Shown here piece after piece: positions 36,066 through 46,900 of a stretch of DNA of 64,000 nt. The position numbers and the translations under genes were made by a program. The notes under the pieces are model-generated. The model worked only from the letters and a program-made list of their open reading frames with translations. It was not told the origin of the DNA and ran no database searches. Source of the stretch: Oscillatoria sp. CS-180 (GTDB lineage: Bacteria > Cyanobacteriota > Cyanobacteriia > Phormidesmidales > Phormidesmidaceae); contig NZ_JAQMUB010000066.1 in the NCBI RefSeq assembly GCF_028330965.1, positions 1 through 64,000 on the forward strand, in the 5' to 3' direction. Every line of letters begins with the position of its first letter. The first letter of the stretch is position 1.

Positions 36066-37396
36066 GGCTCCTGAATCGAATCAATGCCTGGGATGACCTG
36101 ATCTTCAGGGGGGGTGAGTGAGACATAATCCCCTTCATCAAGTCCTGCTAAGACCTGTACCTGTTTGCCGTTGTCAAGCCCCAACTCAATGACCTGAAGC
36201 GCGAGTTGGTTTTCTCCAGTCACTACATAAACGCTGGAAGCGCCGTCTGCTTGAGTCATCACTGCCGCTTGAGGAATTACTAACGTATCCTTCACAGCTT
36301 TACCCTGAAGGCTGAGTTGAACATTCATGCCTGCTTTCAGCAGAGCCTCGGGGTCTTGAAAGTCAATCATCACGTTGAAGAACGTAAAATTGCCAGCGTC
36401 TTTGACTGCCACCGGAGAAATTGATTTCACCTTCCCGATAAACACAGTGTCAGAATAAGCCGTTGTTGAGATATCGACCGTCTGTCCGACTTGGATTGCG
36501 GCAATGTTGTTTTCTGAAATCTGAGCTTCAATCTCCAGCCCACTCGATAACTCTGCAATCGATGTTTGGGTTGCGCCAGCTGTTGAAGAAGCCGTCGTAG
36601 TCGGGGTGACAAAATCACCCGCTTGAGCAAATTGACGGGTGATGATGCCTGCGAAGGGAGCACGCACAAAGGAACTATCCAACTGCACTTGATAAAACCG
36701 GAGTTGAGCCTGAATTTGCTCAGCTTCAGCTTGTGCCTGAATAATTTCTTCTGGTCGAGTCCCATTTTCAAGTCTTTCTAGACTGGCTTGAGCTTCTTCC
36801 AGTTGAGCGATTTGGGCCTGTAGGTTGGCCTCAGCTTCTTTGGACTGCTGCAGCGTGTCTTCAAACGAGTTGTGTGAGATTGCTCCTGCTTCAAACAATT
36901 GCTGGAACCGCCAAAGTTCTTGCAGGGCTTTGTCGACGGTTGCTTCTGCGGCAACGACGTTGGCCTGTGCTACCGCAACCGCTGCCTGTGCCTGCACGAT
37001 TTCTTCGGAGCGATTTCCAGCGATCGCTTGTGTCAGGGCCGCTTGGGCTTTCTGGAGCAGGGCATTGTGGCGATCAACTTGGGCTTGCAATTCCCCATTT
37101 TCCATCCGGGCAATCAGCTCACCCTGCGCCACAAAATCACCTTCTTCCACATACACTTGAGTAATGTGTCCAGCCTGTCGAGGGCTTAGATTAGTCACCT
37201 TTCTTGCCTTAACAACACCGTTGCTTTGCAAGTCATTACTGATATCCGCAGTTGTCACGGGCACGGCATTCTCAGAAATGCCTGACGAATCTGACAGTCC
37301 TTGTGCCATCTGACATCCCAGAGGAACGATGCCTGCAAGACACGCAATCGCCAGTAAGAAATTTCGGAGCACTACATCACTGTTAAAACTAGACAA
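36062..37396 (-). CDS. HlyD/MacA-type periplasmic adaptor protein
   Basis: The 444-residue protein has a hydrophobic N-terminal segment ending in Pro-Leu-Gly-Cys near residue 28, a possible though imperfect lipobox. A split biotinyl-lipoyl domain flanks a long alpha-hairpin rich in Gln/Ala/Glu (about residues 105-235). The beta-barrel and membrane-proximal domain follow, with Val-Ile-Pro-Gln-Ala-Ala-Val near residue 375. This is the membrane-fusion protein family that links an inner-membrane ABC permease to an outer-membrane channel. DevB in heterocyst glycolipid export is a cyanobacterial relative. The four-base overlap with the MacB-type gene implies a complex. Confidence 0.88.
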   Translation of the reverse strand: MSSFNSDVVLRNFLLAIACLAGIVPLGCQMAQGLSDSSGISENAVPVTTADISNDLQSNGVVKARKVTNLSPRQAGHITQVYVEEGDFVAQGELIARMENGELQAQVDRHNALLQKAQAALTQAIAGNRSEEIVQAQAAVAVAQANVVAAEATVDKALQELWRFQQLFEAGAISHNSFEDTLQQSKEAEANLQAQIAQLEEAQASLERLENGTRPEEIIQAQAEAEQIQAQLRFYQVQLDSSFVRAPFAGIITRQFAQAGDFVTPTTTASSTAGATQTSIAELSSGLEIEAQISENNIAAIQVGQTVDISTTAYSDTVFIGKVKSISPVAVKDAGNFTFFNVMIDFQDPEALLKAGMNVQLSLQGKAVKDTLVIPQAAVMTQADGASSVYVVTGENQLALQVIELGLDNGKQVQVLAGLDEGDYVSLTPPEDQVIPGIDSIQEP

Positions 37397-37412
37397 GGTA
37401 CTCCAACCATCT

Positions 37413-37622
37413 CTAAGAGGACATGGCTTTTCTAAGGCTTAAAGGCCGCATATCAACCCAAACTTCGTTGATATGCCTGAGGCATTCATCTTTAGGGCCA
37501 CTGACGCCAACCGTGTTCCATCCCAACGGTAGTTCGCGTCCTTTAGGCCAGATGGAATATTGTTCTTCATGATTGATGACAACCTCGTAAAGCGTGGTGT
37601 CTTCAGTATCAGCGTGAGTCAT
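37413..37622 (-). CDS. MbtH-like NRPS accessory protein
   Basis: The 69-residue protein shows the MbtH fingerprint: Asn-His-Glu-Glu-Gln-Tyr-Ser-Ile-Trp-Pro near residue 17, Leu-Pro-Leu-Gly-Trp near residue 31, a conserved Cys-Leu, and Glu-Val-Trp-Val-Asp-Met-Arg-Pro-Leu-Ser-Leu near the end. MbtH proteins bind adenylation domains and are often needed for their solubility and activity. It lies 16 bp upstream of the adaptor gene and faces the PKS/NRPS genes. It is therefore expected to serve the A domains of this cluster. Confidence 0.92.
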   Translation of the reverse strand: MTHADTEDTTLYEVVINHEEQYSIWPKGRELPLGWNTVGVSGPKDECLRHINEVWVDMRPLSLRKAMSS

Positions 37623-37642
37623 CGAATTAACTCCTGTGTTGA

Positions 37643-37987
37643 TTAGATGCTAGGGTCGGCTGACGTTTGCAAGACGTTGAGATGGCCTTGACCTGCCAGC
37701 GTCTCCAAATCAATATCAGCTAGGCACTTCACCTTTTCGTAGTTAAGCGTCAAATCTCCTACAAGCTGAATGGTGCCTTTACCATCGGTGAAATCAGCCT
37801 CTTGCCAGTTCGAAGCGGACTCATCTAAACGGACGCCCAACTCTGTTCCGCCTTGAGTATCCGTAAATTTGATGTGAACATATCGGCGCTTGATCGCTGC
37901 CTGTAAGTTTTCTAATGAGTTATCAGGACGAAGACTCACAACAACAGGGTGACTCCCTTTGGATAATCTTTCAACAAGCTCATTCAC
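37643..37987 (-). CDS. Small protein of unknown function, co-transcribed with MbtH
   Basis: This 114-residue soluble protein has no signal peptide, membrane helix or cysteine pattern; a single Cys is near residue 88. It contains alternating charged and beta-prone stretches (Arg-Arg-Tyr-Val-His-Ile-Lys-Phe; Gly-Thr-Ile-Gln-Leu-Val-Gly-Asp). I do not recognise the family. It lies 20 bp upstream of MbtH in the same direction, so a role in the NRPS assembly line or in its control is plausible but not shown. Confidence 0.75.
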   Translation of the reverse strand: MNELVERLSKGSHPVVVSLRPDNSLENLQAAIKRRYVHIKFTDTQGGTELGVRLDESASNWQEADFTDGKGTIQLVGDLTLNYEKVKCLADIDLETLAGQGHLNVLQTSADPSI

Positions 37988-38060
37988 GGCGTTTAGTCCT
38001 TTCTAAACAATCGAGAGTTTGAGTTAAAACAAAGCACTAAAATCTCTGAAAAGCCTCTAA

Positions 38061-38477
38061 TTATTCAACGCCAGCAGCAGTCATAGTTGTCTCTGATGAT
38101 GACTCTTCAGAAATTGTTTCTAACTTTTCAGGAACATCCGTAGCTGTGGCATCAACATCCGAAGTCGCATAATCTGGAACTTCAAATTCAAGTATTTGCT
38201 TGCAGAATGTCAGCCAGTCATTGGTAACATCCTGGAAGATAACATACTCGTTTAAATAGATACCGTCGGTAACCGTGTGATCTTGCTGAAGATATAAGAA
38301 ATCGTCGTCTTTCAACTTCAAATCTGCAAGCGATGAAGACTTCTCTACGTTCTCCACTGCTACTCTATTCGGGTTGAGATTTTCACTTTTCTCAATCCAA
38401 CTCGCATACTTCCGCAGCATTTTCACAGGATAAGCTTTGCAGTATCTTCCTAAGTTTGCCATAACCCTAGTGAACAA
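38061..38477 (-). CDS. Small protein of unknown function, first gene of the export operon
   Basis: The 138-residue protein begins Met-Phe-Thr-Arg-Val-Met-Ala-Asn-Leu-Gly-Arg-Tyr-Cys-Lys-Ala-Tyr. It has a compact central part with Asp-Asp-Phe-Leu-Tyr-Leu-Gln and a low-complexity acidic Ser/Thr/Glu tail (last ~35 residues). There are no membrane helices and no recognisable catalytic motif. As the first gene of the MbtH/export operon, opposite the first PKS gene, it could be a regulatory or chaperone-like partner. That is inference only. Confidence 0.72.
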   Translation of the reverse strand: MFTRVMANLGRYCKAYPVKMLRKYASWIEKSENLNPNRVAVENVEKSSSLADLKLKDDDFLYLQQDHTVTDGIYLNEYVIFQDVTNDWLTFCKQILEFEVPDYATSDVDATATDVPEKLETISEESSSETTMTAAGVE

Positions 38478-38988
38478 ATCTTGAGACAGTAGTTGACAGA
38501 GACTATAGCGCCTGCGAACGGATTTGTCTGTAGAAAAAATCTACCTGACGGTTGAGGTGTAACTCAACACAAATATTTCTTTATTTCGGAAATATTGCCA
38601 GATAAGGTCATAAAAGCTACAAAGTATTTTGCTATCTTAGGTCTTCAATAATTGCCAGCAGGTCGTTGTCAAGATTGAGAATTGTTAATTGTAGATTTTT
38701 TCAATAGACAGCTTTTGAATAAATCTGAATGATCGAAGCTCAAGCATTAAATTTGGACTACGGTGATGGCTCAAAATACTTATGCTCAAGATTATTTAAG
38801 GCAGTCTACTTCTGTGCTTTTTGCGTTTCTTTGGAACCATCATTTTGCATGGCGATAAATGAATCGGAATAAAAAGAATAGCGGCAAAAAGCCGACAAGG
38901 GTTGAATAGAACTGATGTGCTGGGCAGCCTATTGAGTTGGCTTTTTAGAGCGTGTTTATCTCAGCAGTTAACTGCTTGAATATCGTAC
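38478..38988. promoter_or_regulatory. Divergent promoter region of the PKS/NRPS cluster
   Basis: These 511 bp separate the MbtH/export operon from the first PKS gene and must carry promoters in both directions. I see three candidate elements: the inverted repeat GTTGAG/CTCAAC (38551-38568), a longer one at 38572-38596, and an AT-rich patch TTGAGAATTGTTAATT near 38676-38690 that only loosely recalls a Fur box. The region is markedly richer in A and T than the genes. Confidence 0.55.
38572..38596. promoter_or_regulatory. 8-bp inverted repeat in the divergent promoter
   Basis: AATATTTC and GAAATATT are separated by nine bases, a spacing suited to a dimeric repressor such as an iron or redox regulator. 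It lies about 95 bp upstream of the start at 38477 and about 390 bp from the PKS start. No protein is assigned. Confidence 0.4.
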
Positions 38989-41900
38989 TTGAAGCACGAT
39001 CGCATAGCTAAAGCAGTACAGCAAATGACGGCACCGTTAGGGACAGGGTTCAGCAAGAGCATGGGAACAGGTGCAGATCGGGTGGACTATAAGATGTTGA
39101 TGCAGCAGGCTTTAGTCAAGCTAGAGAGCTTACAAAGCCGGCTGAAAGCTAAAGAAACTCAGGAACGAGAGGCGATCGCCTTGGTTGGCATGGGGTGTCG
39201 TTTTCCTCAGAATATTGCTGACCCTGATTCTTTTTGGCAGGCGCTTGTGTCAGGGTACAATGCCGTTTCGGACGTGCCTAATAGTCGATGGCAGGTTGAC
39301 GCTTATTACAGTGATGATCTGTCTGAATTGGGGAAAATCAGTACCCGCCGGGGCAGCTTTTTGCAGCATGTTGACCAGTTTGATCCTCAGTTCTTTGGTA
39401 TTTCGCCTCGTGAAGCTCGCAGCTTAGACCCCCAGCAGCGTCTCTTACTAGAGGTCAGCTGGGAAGCGCTCGAAGCCGCCAATCAGCAGCCTGAGCAACT
39501 CTTTAAGCGGCCCGTTGGGGTTTTCGTGGGGATCTGCAATAACGACTACGGTCAGCTGCTGCGAGATTCTAGCGACCTCGATCATATTGATGCTTACTTC
39601 TGCACGGGCAATGCTCCTAGCGTGGCGGCAGGGCGACTGTCTTACTGGTTGGGTCTCACTGGACCGAGTTTGGCGATCGATACGGCCTGCTCATCCTCCC
39701 TAGTAGCAGTACATCTTGCTTGCCAGAGTTTGCGGCAGCGAGAGTGTGAACTGGCCCTGGTAGGAGGCGTGAATGTTTTGCTATCGCCCGTAACCAGCAT
39801 CAACTTTTCCAAGGCTCGTATGTTGGCTCCAGATGGTCAATGTAAAGCCTTTGCTCAGTCTGCTGACGGTTATGGTCGGGGAGAGGGCTGCGGCGTAGTG
39901 GTGCTCAAGCGATTATCGACAGCATTGGCGGAAGGCGATCGCGTCTTAGCTGTTATCCGGGGGTCGGCGGTCAATCAAGATGGGCCTAGCGCAGGCTTGA
40001 CCGTCCCAAACGGTCCTGCACAGCAGGCGGTGATTCAGCAAGCACTACGTCAGGCTCAGGTTGCTCCAGAAGACGTGAGCTATGTAGAAGCACATGGAAC
40101 CGGTACGGCATTGGGAGACCCGATTGAGTTGGGTGCTTTGGGCATTGCACTGGGGCCGGCCGAGCGGCGATCGCATCCTCTTCAGGTCGGTTCCGTCAAA
40201 ACGAATTTAGGCCATTTAGAAGGGGCTGCTGGAGTCGCAGGATTGATTAAGGCAGTCCTCTGTTTACAGCATCAAGCAATTCCACCCCATCTACACTTTG
40301 AAACGCCAACACCTCATGTGGACTGGACAAAACTGCCTATTCACATCCCTACGAGCGTCCTCCCTTGGCCGTCTGAAGCTGGGCGGCGGATTGCTGGGGT
40401 CAGTTCTTTTGGGTTTAGCGGTACGAATGCTCATGTGGTTTTGGAAGCAGCTGAGACTGCGGTCGCGTCTGAAAGAACCTCGGCCTCTCATCGCCCCAAT
40501 CACGACTCTAATCAGCCCGAGCGGTCCTGGCACCTGTTGACCCTATCGGCTAAATCAGAAGCCGCGTTGATGGCAATGGCGGTCCAGATTCAGACCTATC
40601 TCACCGACTATCCAGAGGTCTCGTTGGCGGATGTCTGTTTCACAACGAATCGCTACCGCAGTCATTTCCCTTGTCGGCTGGCAGTGGTGGCAGATACTCG
40701 CGCAGGGGTTCAAGCAACTTTAGAGGCGGCAGCCCACGATACACCGACTCAAAGCCTCATTCGGGGGCAGCGTCTTGGCGCTCCACAGGTGGTTTTCGGA
40801 TTTAGCGGAGAGAGTCATCAGGTTGTCAATCTGGGTCGACAGCTCTACGAAAGCCAACCCTACTTTCGTCAGATCATTCAGCAGTGCGAGGCCATGCTGG
40901 AGCCCGACCTGCCCAATTTACTGACGGCGATGCTGTATCCAGCTGAGAATGCGATAGAGCAAACTGCTTCTAAGTTGTGTCATCCCGCCTATGGTTATCC
41001 AGTCCTCTTTGCGGTGGAGTACGCTCTGGCGCAGTTGTGGCAACGCTGGGGGATTCAACCCGTTGCCGTTTGGGGCGATGGGGTTGGTGAACTGGTGGCT
41101 GCTTGTATCGCGGGGGTATTCAGCCTGTCGGATGGGCTACGGCTAGCGATCGCTCATGGAACTGAGATCGCAGCCCTATCGATGCCTACCGTTTCAACCC
41201 GTCAGAGAGCCTGTCGGAAAACGGGAGATCGCGCATCGTTGGTCGCCGCGTCCCACACTACTACCCTGGATTCCCTGGCTCAAGGTATTGCCTATACCCC
41301 AGCTAAAGTCCCACTGGTGTCTAGCAGAGCTGGACGTTTACCACTAGAGATGGGGACTGATGCCGCGTATTGGAGTCGTCCTCTAGCGATTGCTGCTCAG
41401 ACAACGGAGAGGCTGAAGGGACTAGAAGCGATAGGGGGGAGTCATTGGTTAGAAATAGGACTCGATCCAGCGTTAGCGATGCCCGATTCGAGCCAGGATA
41501 CTCGGCCAGCGGCGACGTGGCTATCAAGCTTGCAATTGCATCAGTCTGATTGGCAAACCCTGCTCATGAGTTTGGCCGTGCTCTATACCCAAGGAGCTGA
41601 TGTAGATTGGCAAGGGTTTGAGCAAGACTTTTGCGATCGCCAGCAGGTTGTTCTGCCAACGTACCCTTTTCAACGGCAGCGGTACTGGGTTGATTTGCCG
41701 GAGAAGCATCAATTAAGTTCGTCGATTCTCCCCCCTTCCTCTCTTTTGCAGGAGTTGCAGGCAGGACAGGTTGACTCAGTGCTGCGTCAGTTGCAGCCGG
41801 GACTGACTCCAGCCGAAGCCGCCTGTTTGCCTAAACTGCTGTCGTACCTGGCTGGAGACGCGCCGTTAGCGACTCTGTCAGAACCCGCTGATCCAGAGCT

Positions 41901-43917
41901 AGGCGATGCATTCTATCAGGTGAAATGGCAGCCTTGGGAGCGATCGCAAATCTCCCCTGATTCGAGCAGGACGGCAGAGGCGTGGCTGATTCTAGCAGAT
42001 AGTAAGGGCCTTGGGTCTGCTTTGGCCCAGGCGTTAGAGCAACAGGGTCACCGCTGTGTCCTCGTCTACGCAGCGACGGCAACCAAAACTCCTCAAAATA
42101 AAGCCCCTCAAAATGCGGTTGGCCTAGACAGTTATCAAGTGCAGCCGGAAGCGACCACTGCTTGGAGCGACCTGTTAGGCCCGACTGGGCCACTGGCGGG
42201 GCAAACCTTTCAACGCATCGTGCACCTGTGGAATCTTGATATTTCAACAGTGGAGAGTGAAGAGACCTTGTCTCAAGCCCAGCAGTGGGGCTGTGGCAGC
42301 ACCTTGCACCTCATCCAATGGATTGTTCGGCAAGCCAGCCCAGTGCCCTGTCGGCTCTGGATGGTGACGCAAGGAGCGGTGCCTGTCGCCCGGTCTGCTC
42401 TGACCGTTGCTCAGTCTCTCGTTTGGGGCATGGGTCGAGCGATTGCATGGGAGCATCCAGAGCTGTGGGGTGGACTACTCGATGTCGATTTAGAGCTGCC
42501 ACAGGCCGCTATCGTTGAAACGCTACTTCCCGATTTGCTGCACCCCACTGCCGAAAACCAGATTGCCTATCGGCAGCAGCAACGCTACGTGCCGCGATTG
42601 GTTTCCGTCTCGATTCCTAAAACTTCCCTACCTTATCCAATACAGGCCGAGGGGACTTATTGGATTACGGGGGGTGTGGGTGCCTTAGGGCTGAAGCTGG
42701 CAGACTGGCTCGTGACTCAGGGGGCACGAAAGCTCGTGCTGACGAGTCGTCACCCGCCGTCAGAAACAGCTCAAGGCGCGATCGCACAACTCCAGGCAGA
42801 AACGGATGCAATCATCCAGGTTTTATCGGCAGATGTCACTCAAGCTTCAGACATAGAGGCGGTGCTGGACCATATTCAGGCAACCATGCCGCCACTGCGG
42901 GGAATTTTTCACGCCGCTGGAGTGTTGGAAGACGGTATTTTGTTGCAGCAAAGTTGGCCTCAATTTGAGCGAGTTTTACAGCCTAAGGTCACAGGGGCAT
43001 GGCTTTTGCATCGTTTAACGCAGACATTACCGCTGGATTATTTTGTTTGCTTCTCCTCAGTCGCCGCGCTGATGGGATCTCCCGGTCAGGCTAACTATGC
43101 CGCTGCTAATGGGTTTCTCGATGCCCTAGCCCATTACCGCCAGCAGCAAGGGTTAGTCGCGTTAAGTATTAACTGGGGACCTTGGGCGCAAGCCGGAATG
43201 GCGAATCGGTTGCAGCAGCCCTACCAGCAGCGACTGACTCAGCGGGGGATTCGGACCCTGTCTCCTAGTCAAGCCCTGCACGCCTTTGAGCGGGCCCTGG
43301 GTCGCGGCCCAACCGACCCGCAAATGGCGGTGCTATCGGTCGAGTGGTCTCAATTTTTCCAACAGCAAGGAGCCGTGCAGACCCTGCCGCTGTTGGCGGA
43401 ACTGCGAGCGACGAGGGCCGCAGAGATGTCGTCAGCCCAACTTATGGGCGAATTACGCCAAGAATTGCTGTCTCTGCAACCGGATGACCGCGTTAAGCGC
43501 TTAATTCAGTTTCTCCAGACTGAACTGAGTTGGGTGTTGGGGGGCAATGGCGAAGCGTTGGCGACTACCCAAACTGGGTTTTTTGAGCTAGGGCTTGATT
43601 CGCTCATGGCAATAGATCTAAAAACTCGGCTGGAAACGGCTTTGGCCTGTTCCCTTCAGCTGACGACGTTTTTCCAATATCCAACAGTCGCGTCTCTAGC
43701 CGCTTATCTAGTGTCAACGCTAGAGCCAGAAGAGGAACCTGACAGTATTGGCCAGGGGACGCTGACGCAGCAACGGGTGAGAGATGGTCCTGATGCAGCC
43801 GCATCGGTTAATCCACACAGGTCCATGATGCAGCGCGTGCAGCAGCGGGTGCAAAAGCAACAGCAGGCAATGGCGACAGACCGTGCATTGAACCAGCCCA
43901 GAAGGAAGTCTTTATGA
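38989..43917 (+). CDS. Type I PKS module KS-AT(degenerate)-KR-ACP
   Basis: The 1642-residue protein starts at TTG (38989) with no strong ribosome site; later ATGs at 39025 and 39094 are alternatives. A helical docking segment precedes KS (about 60-490), with the triad Cys234-His369-His409. The AT-like domain (about 600-850) lacks the catalytic Ser and His (see separate entry). No DH is evident. A KR follows (Rossmann Gly-Gly-Val-Gly-Ala-Leu-Gly near 1227, with Ser, Tyr and Asn of the catalytic set visible), then an ACP with Leu-Gly-Leu-Asp-Ser, phosphopantetheine Ser1538. It ends in a basic docking tail. Its stop overlaps the start of the next gene (ATGA). The module would add a beta-hydroxy two-carbon unit if malonyl is supplied from elsewhere. 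Confidence 0.9.
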   Translation: MKHDRIAKAVQQMTAPLGTGFSKSMGTGADRVDYKMLMQQALVKLESLQSRLKAKETQEREAIALVGMGCRFPQNIADPDSFWQALVSGYNAVSDVPNSRWQVDAYYSDDLSELGKISTRRGSFLQHVDQFDPQFFGISPREARSLDPQQRLLLEVSWEALEAANQQPEQLFKRPVGVFVGICNNDYGQLLRDSSDLDHIDAYFCTGNAPSVAAGRLSYWLGLTGPSLAIDTACSSSLVAVHLACQSLRQRECELALVGGVNVLLSPVTSINFSKARMLAPDGQCKAFAQSADGYGRGEGCGVVVLKRLSTALAEGDRVLAVIRGSAVNQDGPSAGLTVPNGPAQQAVIQQALRQAQVAPEDVSYVEAHGTGTALGDPIELGALGIALGPAERRSHPLQVGSVKTNLGHLEGAAGVAGLIKAVLCLQHQAIPPHLHFETPTPHVDWTKLPIHIPTSVLPWPSEAGRRIAGVSSFGFSGTNAHVVLEAAETAVASERTSASHRPNHDSNQPERSWHLLTLSAKSEAALMAMAVQIQTYLTDYPEVSLADVCFTTNRYRSHFPCRLAVVADTRAGVQATLEAAAHDTPTQSLIRGQRLGAPQVVFGFSGESHQVVNLGRQLYESQPYFRQIIQQCEAMLEPDLPNLLTAMLYPAENAIEQTASKLCHPAYGYPVLFAVEYALAQLWQRWGIQPVAVWGDGVGELVAACIAGVFSLSDGLRLAIAHGTEIAALSMPTVSTRQRACRKTGDRASLVAASHTTTLDSLAQGIAYTPAKVPLVSSRAGRLPLEMGTDAAYWSRPLAIAAQTTERLKGLEAIGGSHWLEIGLDPALAMPDSSQDTRPAATWLSSLQLHQSDWQTLLMSLAVLYTQGADVDWQGFEQDFCDRQQVVLPTYPFQRQRYWVDLPEKHQLSSSILPPSSLLQELQAGQVDSVLRQLQPGLTPAEAACLPKLLSYLAGDAPLATLSEPADPELGDAFYQVKWQPWERSQISPDSSRTAEAWLILADSKGLGSALAQALEQQGHRCVLVYAATATKTPQNKAPQNAVGLDSYQVQPEATTAWSDLLGPTGPLAGQTFQRIVHLWNLDISTVESEETLSQAQQWGCGSTLHLIQWIVRQASPVPCRLWMVTQGAVPVARSALTVAQSLVWGMGRAIAWEHPELWGGLLDVDLELPQAAIVETLLPDLLHPTAENQIAYRQQQRYVPRLVSVSIPKTSLPYPIQAEGTYWITGGVGALGLKLADWLVTQGARKLVLTSRHPPSETAQGAIAQLQAETDAIIQVLSADVTQASDIEAVLDHIQATMPPLRGIFHAAGVLEDGILLQQSWPQFERVLQPKVTGAWLLHRLTQTLPLDYFVCFSSVAALMGSPGQANYAAANGFLDALAHYRQQQGLVALSINWGPWAQAGMANRLQQPYQQRLTQRGIRTLSPSQALHAFERALGRGPTDPQMAVLSVEWSQFFQQQGAVQTLPLLAELRATRAAEMSSAQLMGELRQELLSLQPDDRVKRLIQFLQTELSWVLGGNGEALATTQTGFFELGLDSLMAIDLKTRLETALACSLQLTTFFQYPTVASLAAYLVSTLEPEEEPDSIGQGTLTQQRVRDGPDAAASVNPHRSMMQRVQQRVQKQQQAMATDRALNQPRRKSL
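40790..41530 (+). other. Inactive acyltransferase domain in PKS module 1
   Basis: The domain is recognisable by Leu-Tyr-Glu-Ser near the start, [11 protein letters not shown], and [10 protein letters not shown]. The Gly-His-Ser-x-Gly elbow reads Gly-Asp697-Gly698-Val-Gly, so the nucleophile Ser and its His neighbour are both gone. The His-Ala-Phe-His-Ser motif reads His-Thr-Thr-Thr-Leu near residue 755. The interval between the two motifs is about 60 residues instead of about 100, so the small subdomain is largely missing. The intact AT in the next protein (Ser629, His728) gives the contrast. Confidence 0.85.
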
Positions 43918-46900
43918 GTCACGCAAGTCAGTCTCACCTCGATAGAAGCATTGCCATCATCGGCATGGCTGGCACCTTTCCCGGTGCTAGAAACATTGAT
44001 CAGTTCTGGCAAAACTTGCATGCGGGAACGGAGTCAATCCAAGCGTTGTCCGATGAAGCATTAACAGCAGCAGGAGTGGAGCGATCGCTGTTAGCTGACC
44101 CCAGCTACATCAAGATGGGGGCCTTGTTGGAGGAGATTGATCACTTCGATGCTAGCTTTTTTGGCTTTTCTCCGAGCGAAGCGGCCATTATGGATCCCCA
44201 GCATCGTCTAGTCCTGGAGTGTGCCTGGGAAGCGCTCGAAAATGCTGGCTATGTTCCTAATGACGGCAATGGCTGGACAGGAGTCTATGTTGGAGGCAGC
44301 CTTAGTACGTATTTGCTGTACAACCTAGCCCGCAACCGCGATCTAGTTAAAGCCGTCGGTTTACCCATTCTTCTGGGCAACGACAAGGACTACATTCCCA
44401 CCCGCATTTCCTACAAGTTGAACCTAAAGGGGCCTAGCTTCAGCGTCAGTACGGCGTGTTCAACCTCTCTAGTGGCAGTACATCTCGCTTGTCAGGATTT
44501 GCTGAGCCAGCAGTGTGACATGGCCCTCGCCGGCGGTGTCGAGGTGAAGGTACCCCATGCTGGCTATGTGTATCGGGAGGGCGACATTTTTGCTCCCGAT
44601 GGTCACTGCCGCAGTTTTGATGCTCGGGCCCAGGGCACGATTTTTGGCAGTGGTTTAGGTCTCGTCGTGCTCAAGCGCTATCAAGATGCGATCGCCGACG
44701 GTGACCATATCCACGCCGTGATTCGGGGCACGGCCCTCAACAACGATGGTTCAGAGAAGGTCGGCTATACGGCCCCTAGCATCAACGGACAAGCGGAGGT
44801 GATTGCATTGGCACAGGCGATCGCCGGGGTCGAGCCAGAGTCGATCACCTATGTAGAAACCCACGGCACCGGTACCTTAGTCGGCGATCCCATTGAATTT
44901 AAAGCGCTAGAAACCGCCTTTCGGGCGGGGACTGATCGCAATCAGTTTTGCGCCATCGGTTCAGTGAAAACCAATATTGGTCATTTGAACAGTGCTTCAG
45001 GCATTGCCGGACTGATTAAAACCGTACTCGCCCTCAAGCACCATCAACTGCCAGCCAGTCTTCATTTTGAGACTCCGAATCCAGCCATTGATTTTGAGCA
45101 TAGCCCTTTCTACGTCAACACGCAGCTGCGGGAATGGACATCCCAGGATCAGCCGCTACGAGCTGGAATCAACTCTTTTGGCATCGGCGGCACCAACAGT
45201 CATATCGTGCTTGAAGAAGCCCCACCCTGTCCGGCAAGTACTCCATCTCGTCCCTGGCAATTGCTACTGCTGTCGGCTAAAACGCCAACAGCTCTCGACC
45301 AGTCAACAGAACGGATGGTGAGCCACTTGCAGCAGCCGGAGTCAGAATTAGCCGACGTGGCGTATACCCTGCAAGTGGGCCGGCAAGCCTTCGAACATCG
45401 GCGCATGTTGGTGTGTCAAACTTCGGAGGAGGCTGCACAGCATTTGGGAAATCTTGCCTCTGATCGCGTCCTGACGCGCAGTCGGGTCTCAGCGCCCCAT
45501 TCTGTTGTCTTCCTGTTTCCAGGACAAGGTGCTCAGTACGTCAATATGGGGCGCGATCTGTATGACAGTGAACCGTTATTTCGCGCTTGTGTGGATGACT
45601 GTGCTGAGCAGTTACAGCCCCATCTGGGTTTGGATCTGCGCCCAATTTTATATTCCGATAATGAAGCCGCGATCGCGACGGCCACCCATCAGCTACAGCA
45701 GACTGCGATCGCCCAACCTGCCCTGTTTGTCATTGAATATGCTCTAGCGCAGCTATGGATCACCTGGGGCGTTCAGCCGGAAGCGATGCTGGGTCACAGT
45801 GTTGGCGAATATGTGGCGGCCTGTTTGGCCGGTGTGTTTTCCCTCGAAACGGCCTTAGCGCTGATTGCCATTCGGGGACGGTTAATGCAGCAGATGCCGT
45901 CTGGGGCCATGCTGGCAATTTCGCTGGCCGCTGATGCCCTGGCACCCTGGTTGGGGCCTGAACTGGAACTCGCTGTCCTCAATGGCCCCAACTCGTCTGT
46001 CGTGTCGGGGCCTGAGGCCGCGATCGCAGACCTACAGCAACGCCTCCAAGCCCAATCAATTAACTGCCGGCGTTTGCAGACTTCCCATGCCTTTCACTCT
46101 CAGATGATGGCGCCCATAGTAGAGACCTTTGTGGCAGACGTTGCGACAAACTCTCTCCAGGCTCCTCAGATACCGTATCTTTCCAACGTAACCGGCACTT
46201 GGATTACGGCAACAGAAGCGACCCAGCCTGAGTATTGGGGACAACATCTGCGGCAGACCGTTCAGTTTTCAAGCGGAGTAGAGCAACTGCTGCTTGATCC
46301 CCATGCCATTGTTCTAGAGGTTGGCCCAGGCAGAACGCTGACCTCGTTAATACGACGGCAGTTTACGGTGGAGTGCGATCGCTTACTGCTGACCAGCTTG
46401 CGTCATCCCAAGGAGCAAAAATCAGATGCGGCGGGGCTAATGACGACCCTGGGACAGCTTTGGCTGGCGGGCTGTGACCTCAATTGGCGAGCGTTTTATC
46501 AGCACGAGCAGCGGTATCGCGTTCCCCTACCGACATATCCGTTTCAGCGAAAACGCTACTGGGTTGATCCGGTCGATTCGTTGGACAGTACCGACGCCAC
46601 TGTGAAGCAGACCGATCTAGCCGATTGGTTCTATATCCCTACTTGGAAACGGGCCATCCCCCTGTTTCAGCCGCAGCCACAGCATGATGTTGCCTCACCC
46701 GTCCTAATTTTCCTCGATGAGCAAGGCTGGGGACAGCAACTGGCCAGCCGACTGAGCCAAGCTCAGAAAAAGGTCATCACAGTGCAGGTGGGGGAGACCT
46801 TCGCGCAGGTTGCTGAAGACGCTTATTGCCTTAATCCCGGTGAACTGCACGACTATAAGCAGTTTTGCAAAGTCCTCTCTGAGAAAAACTGTTTACCTCA

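Noticed and set aside
38676-38690. Fur box TTGAGAATTGTTAATT
   Set aside because: Only a loose match to the Fur consensus with weak dyad symmetry, so not called as a site on its own.
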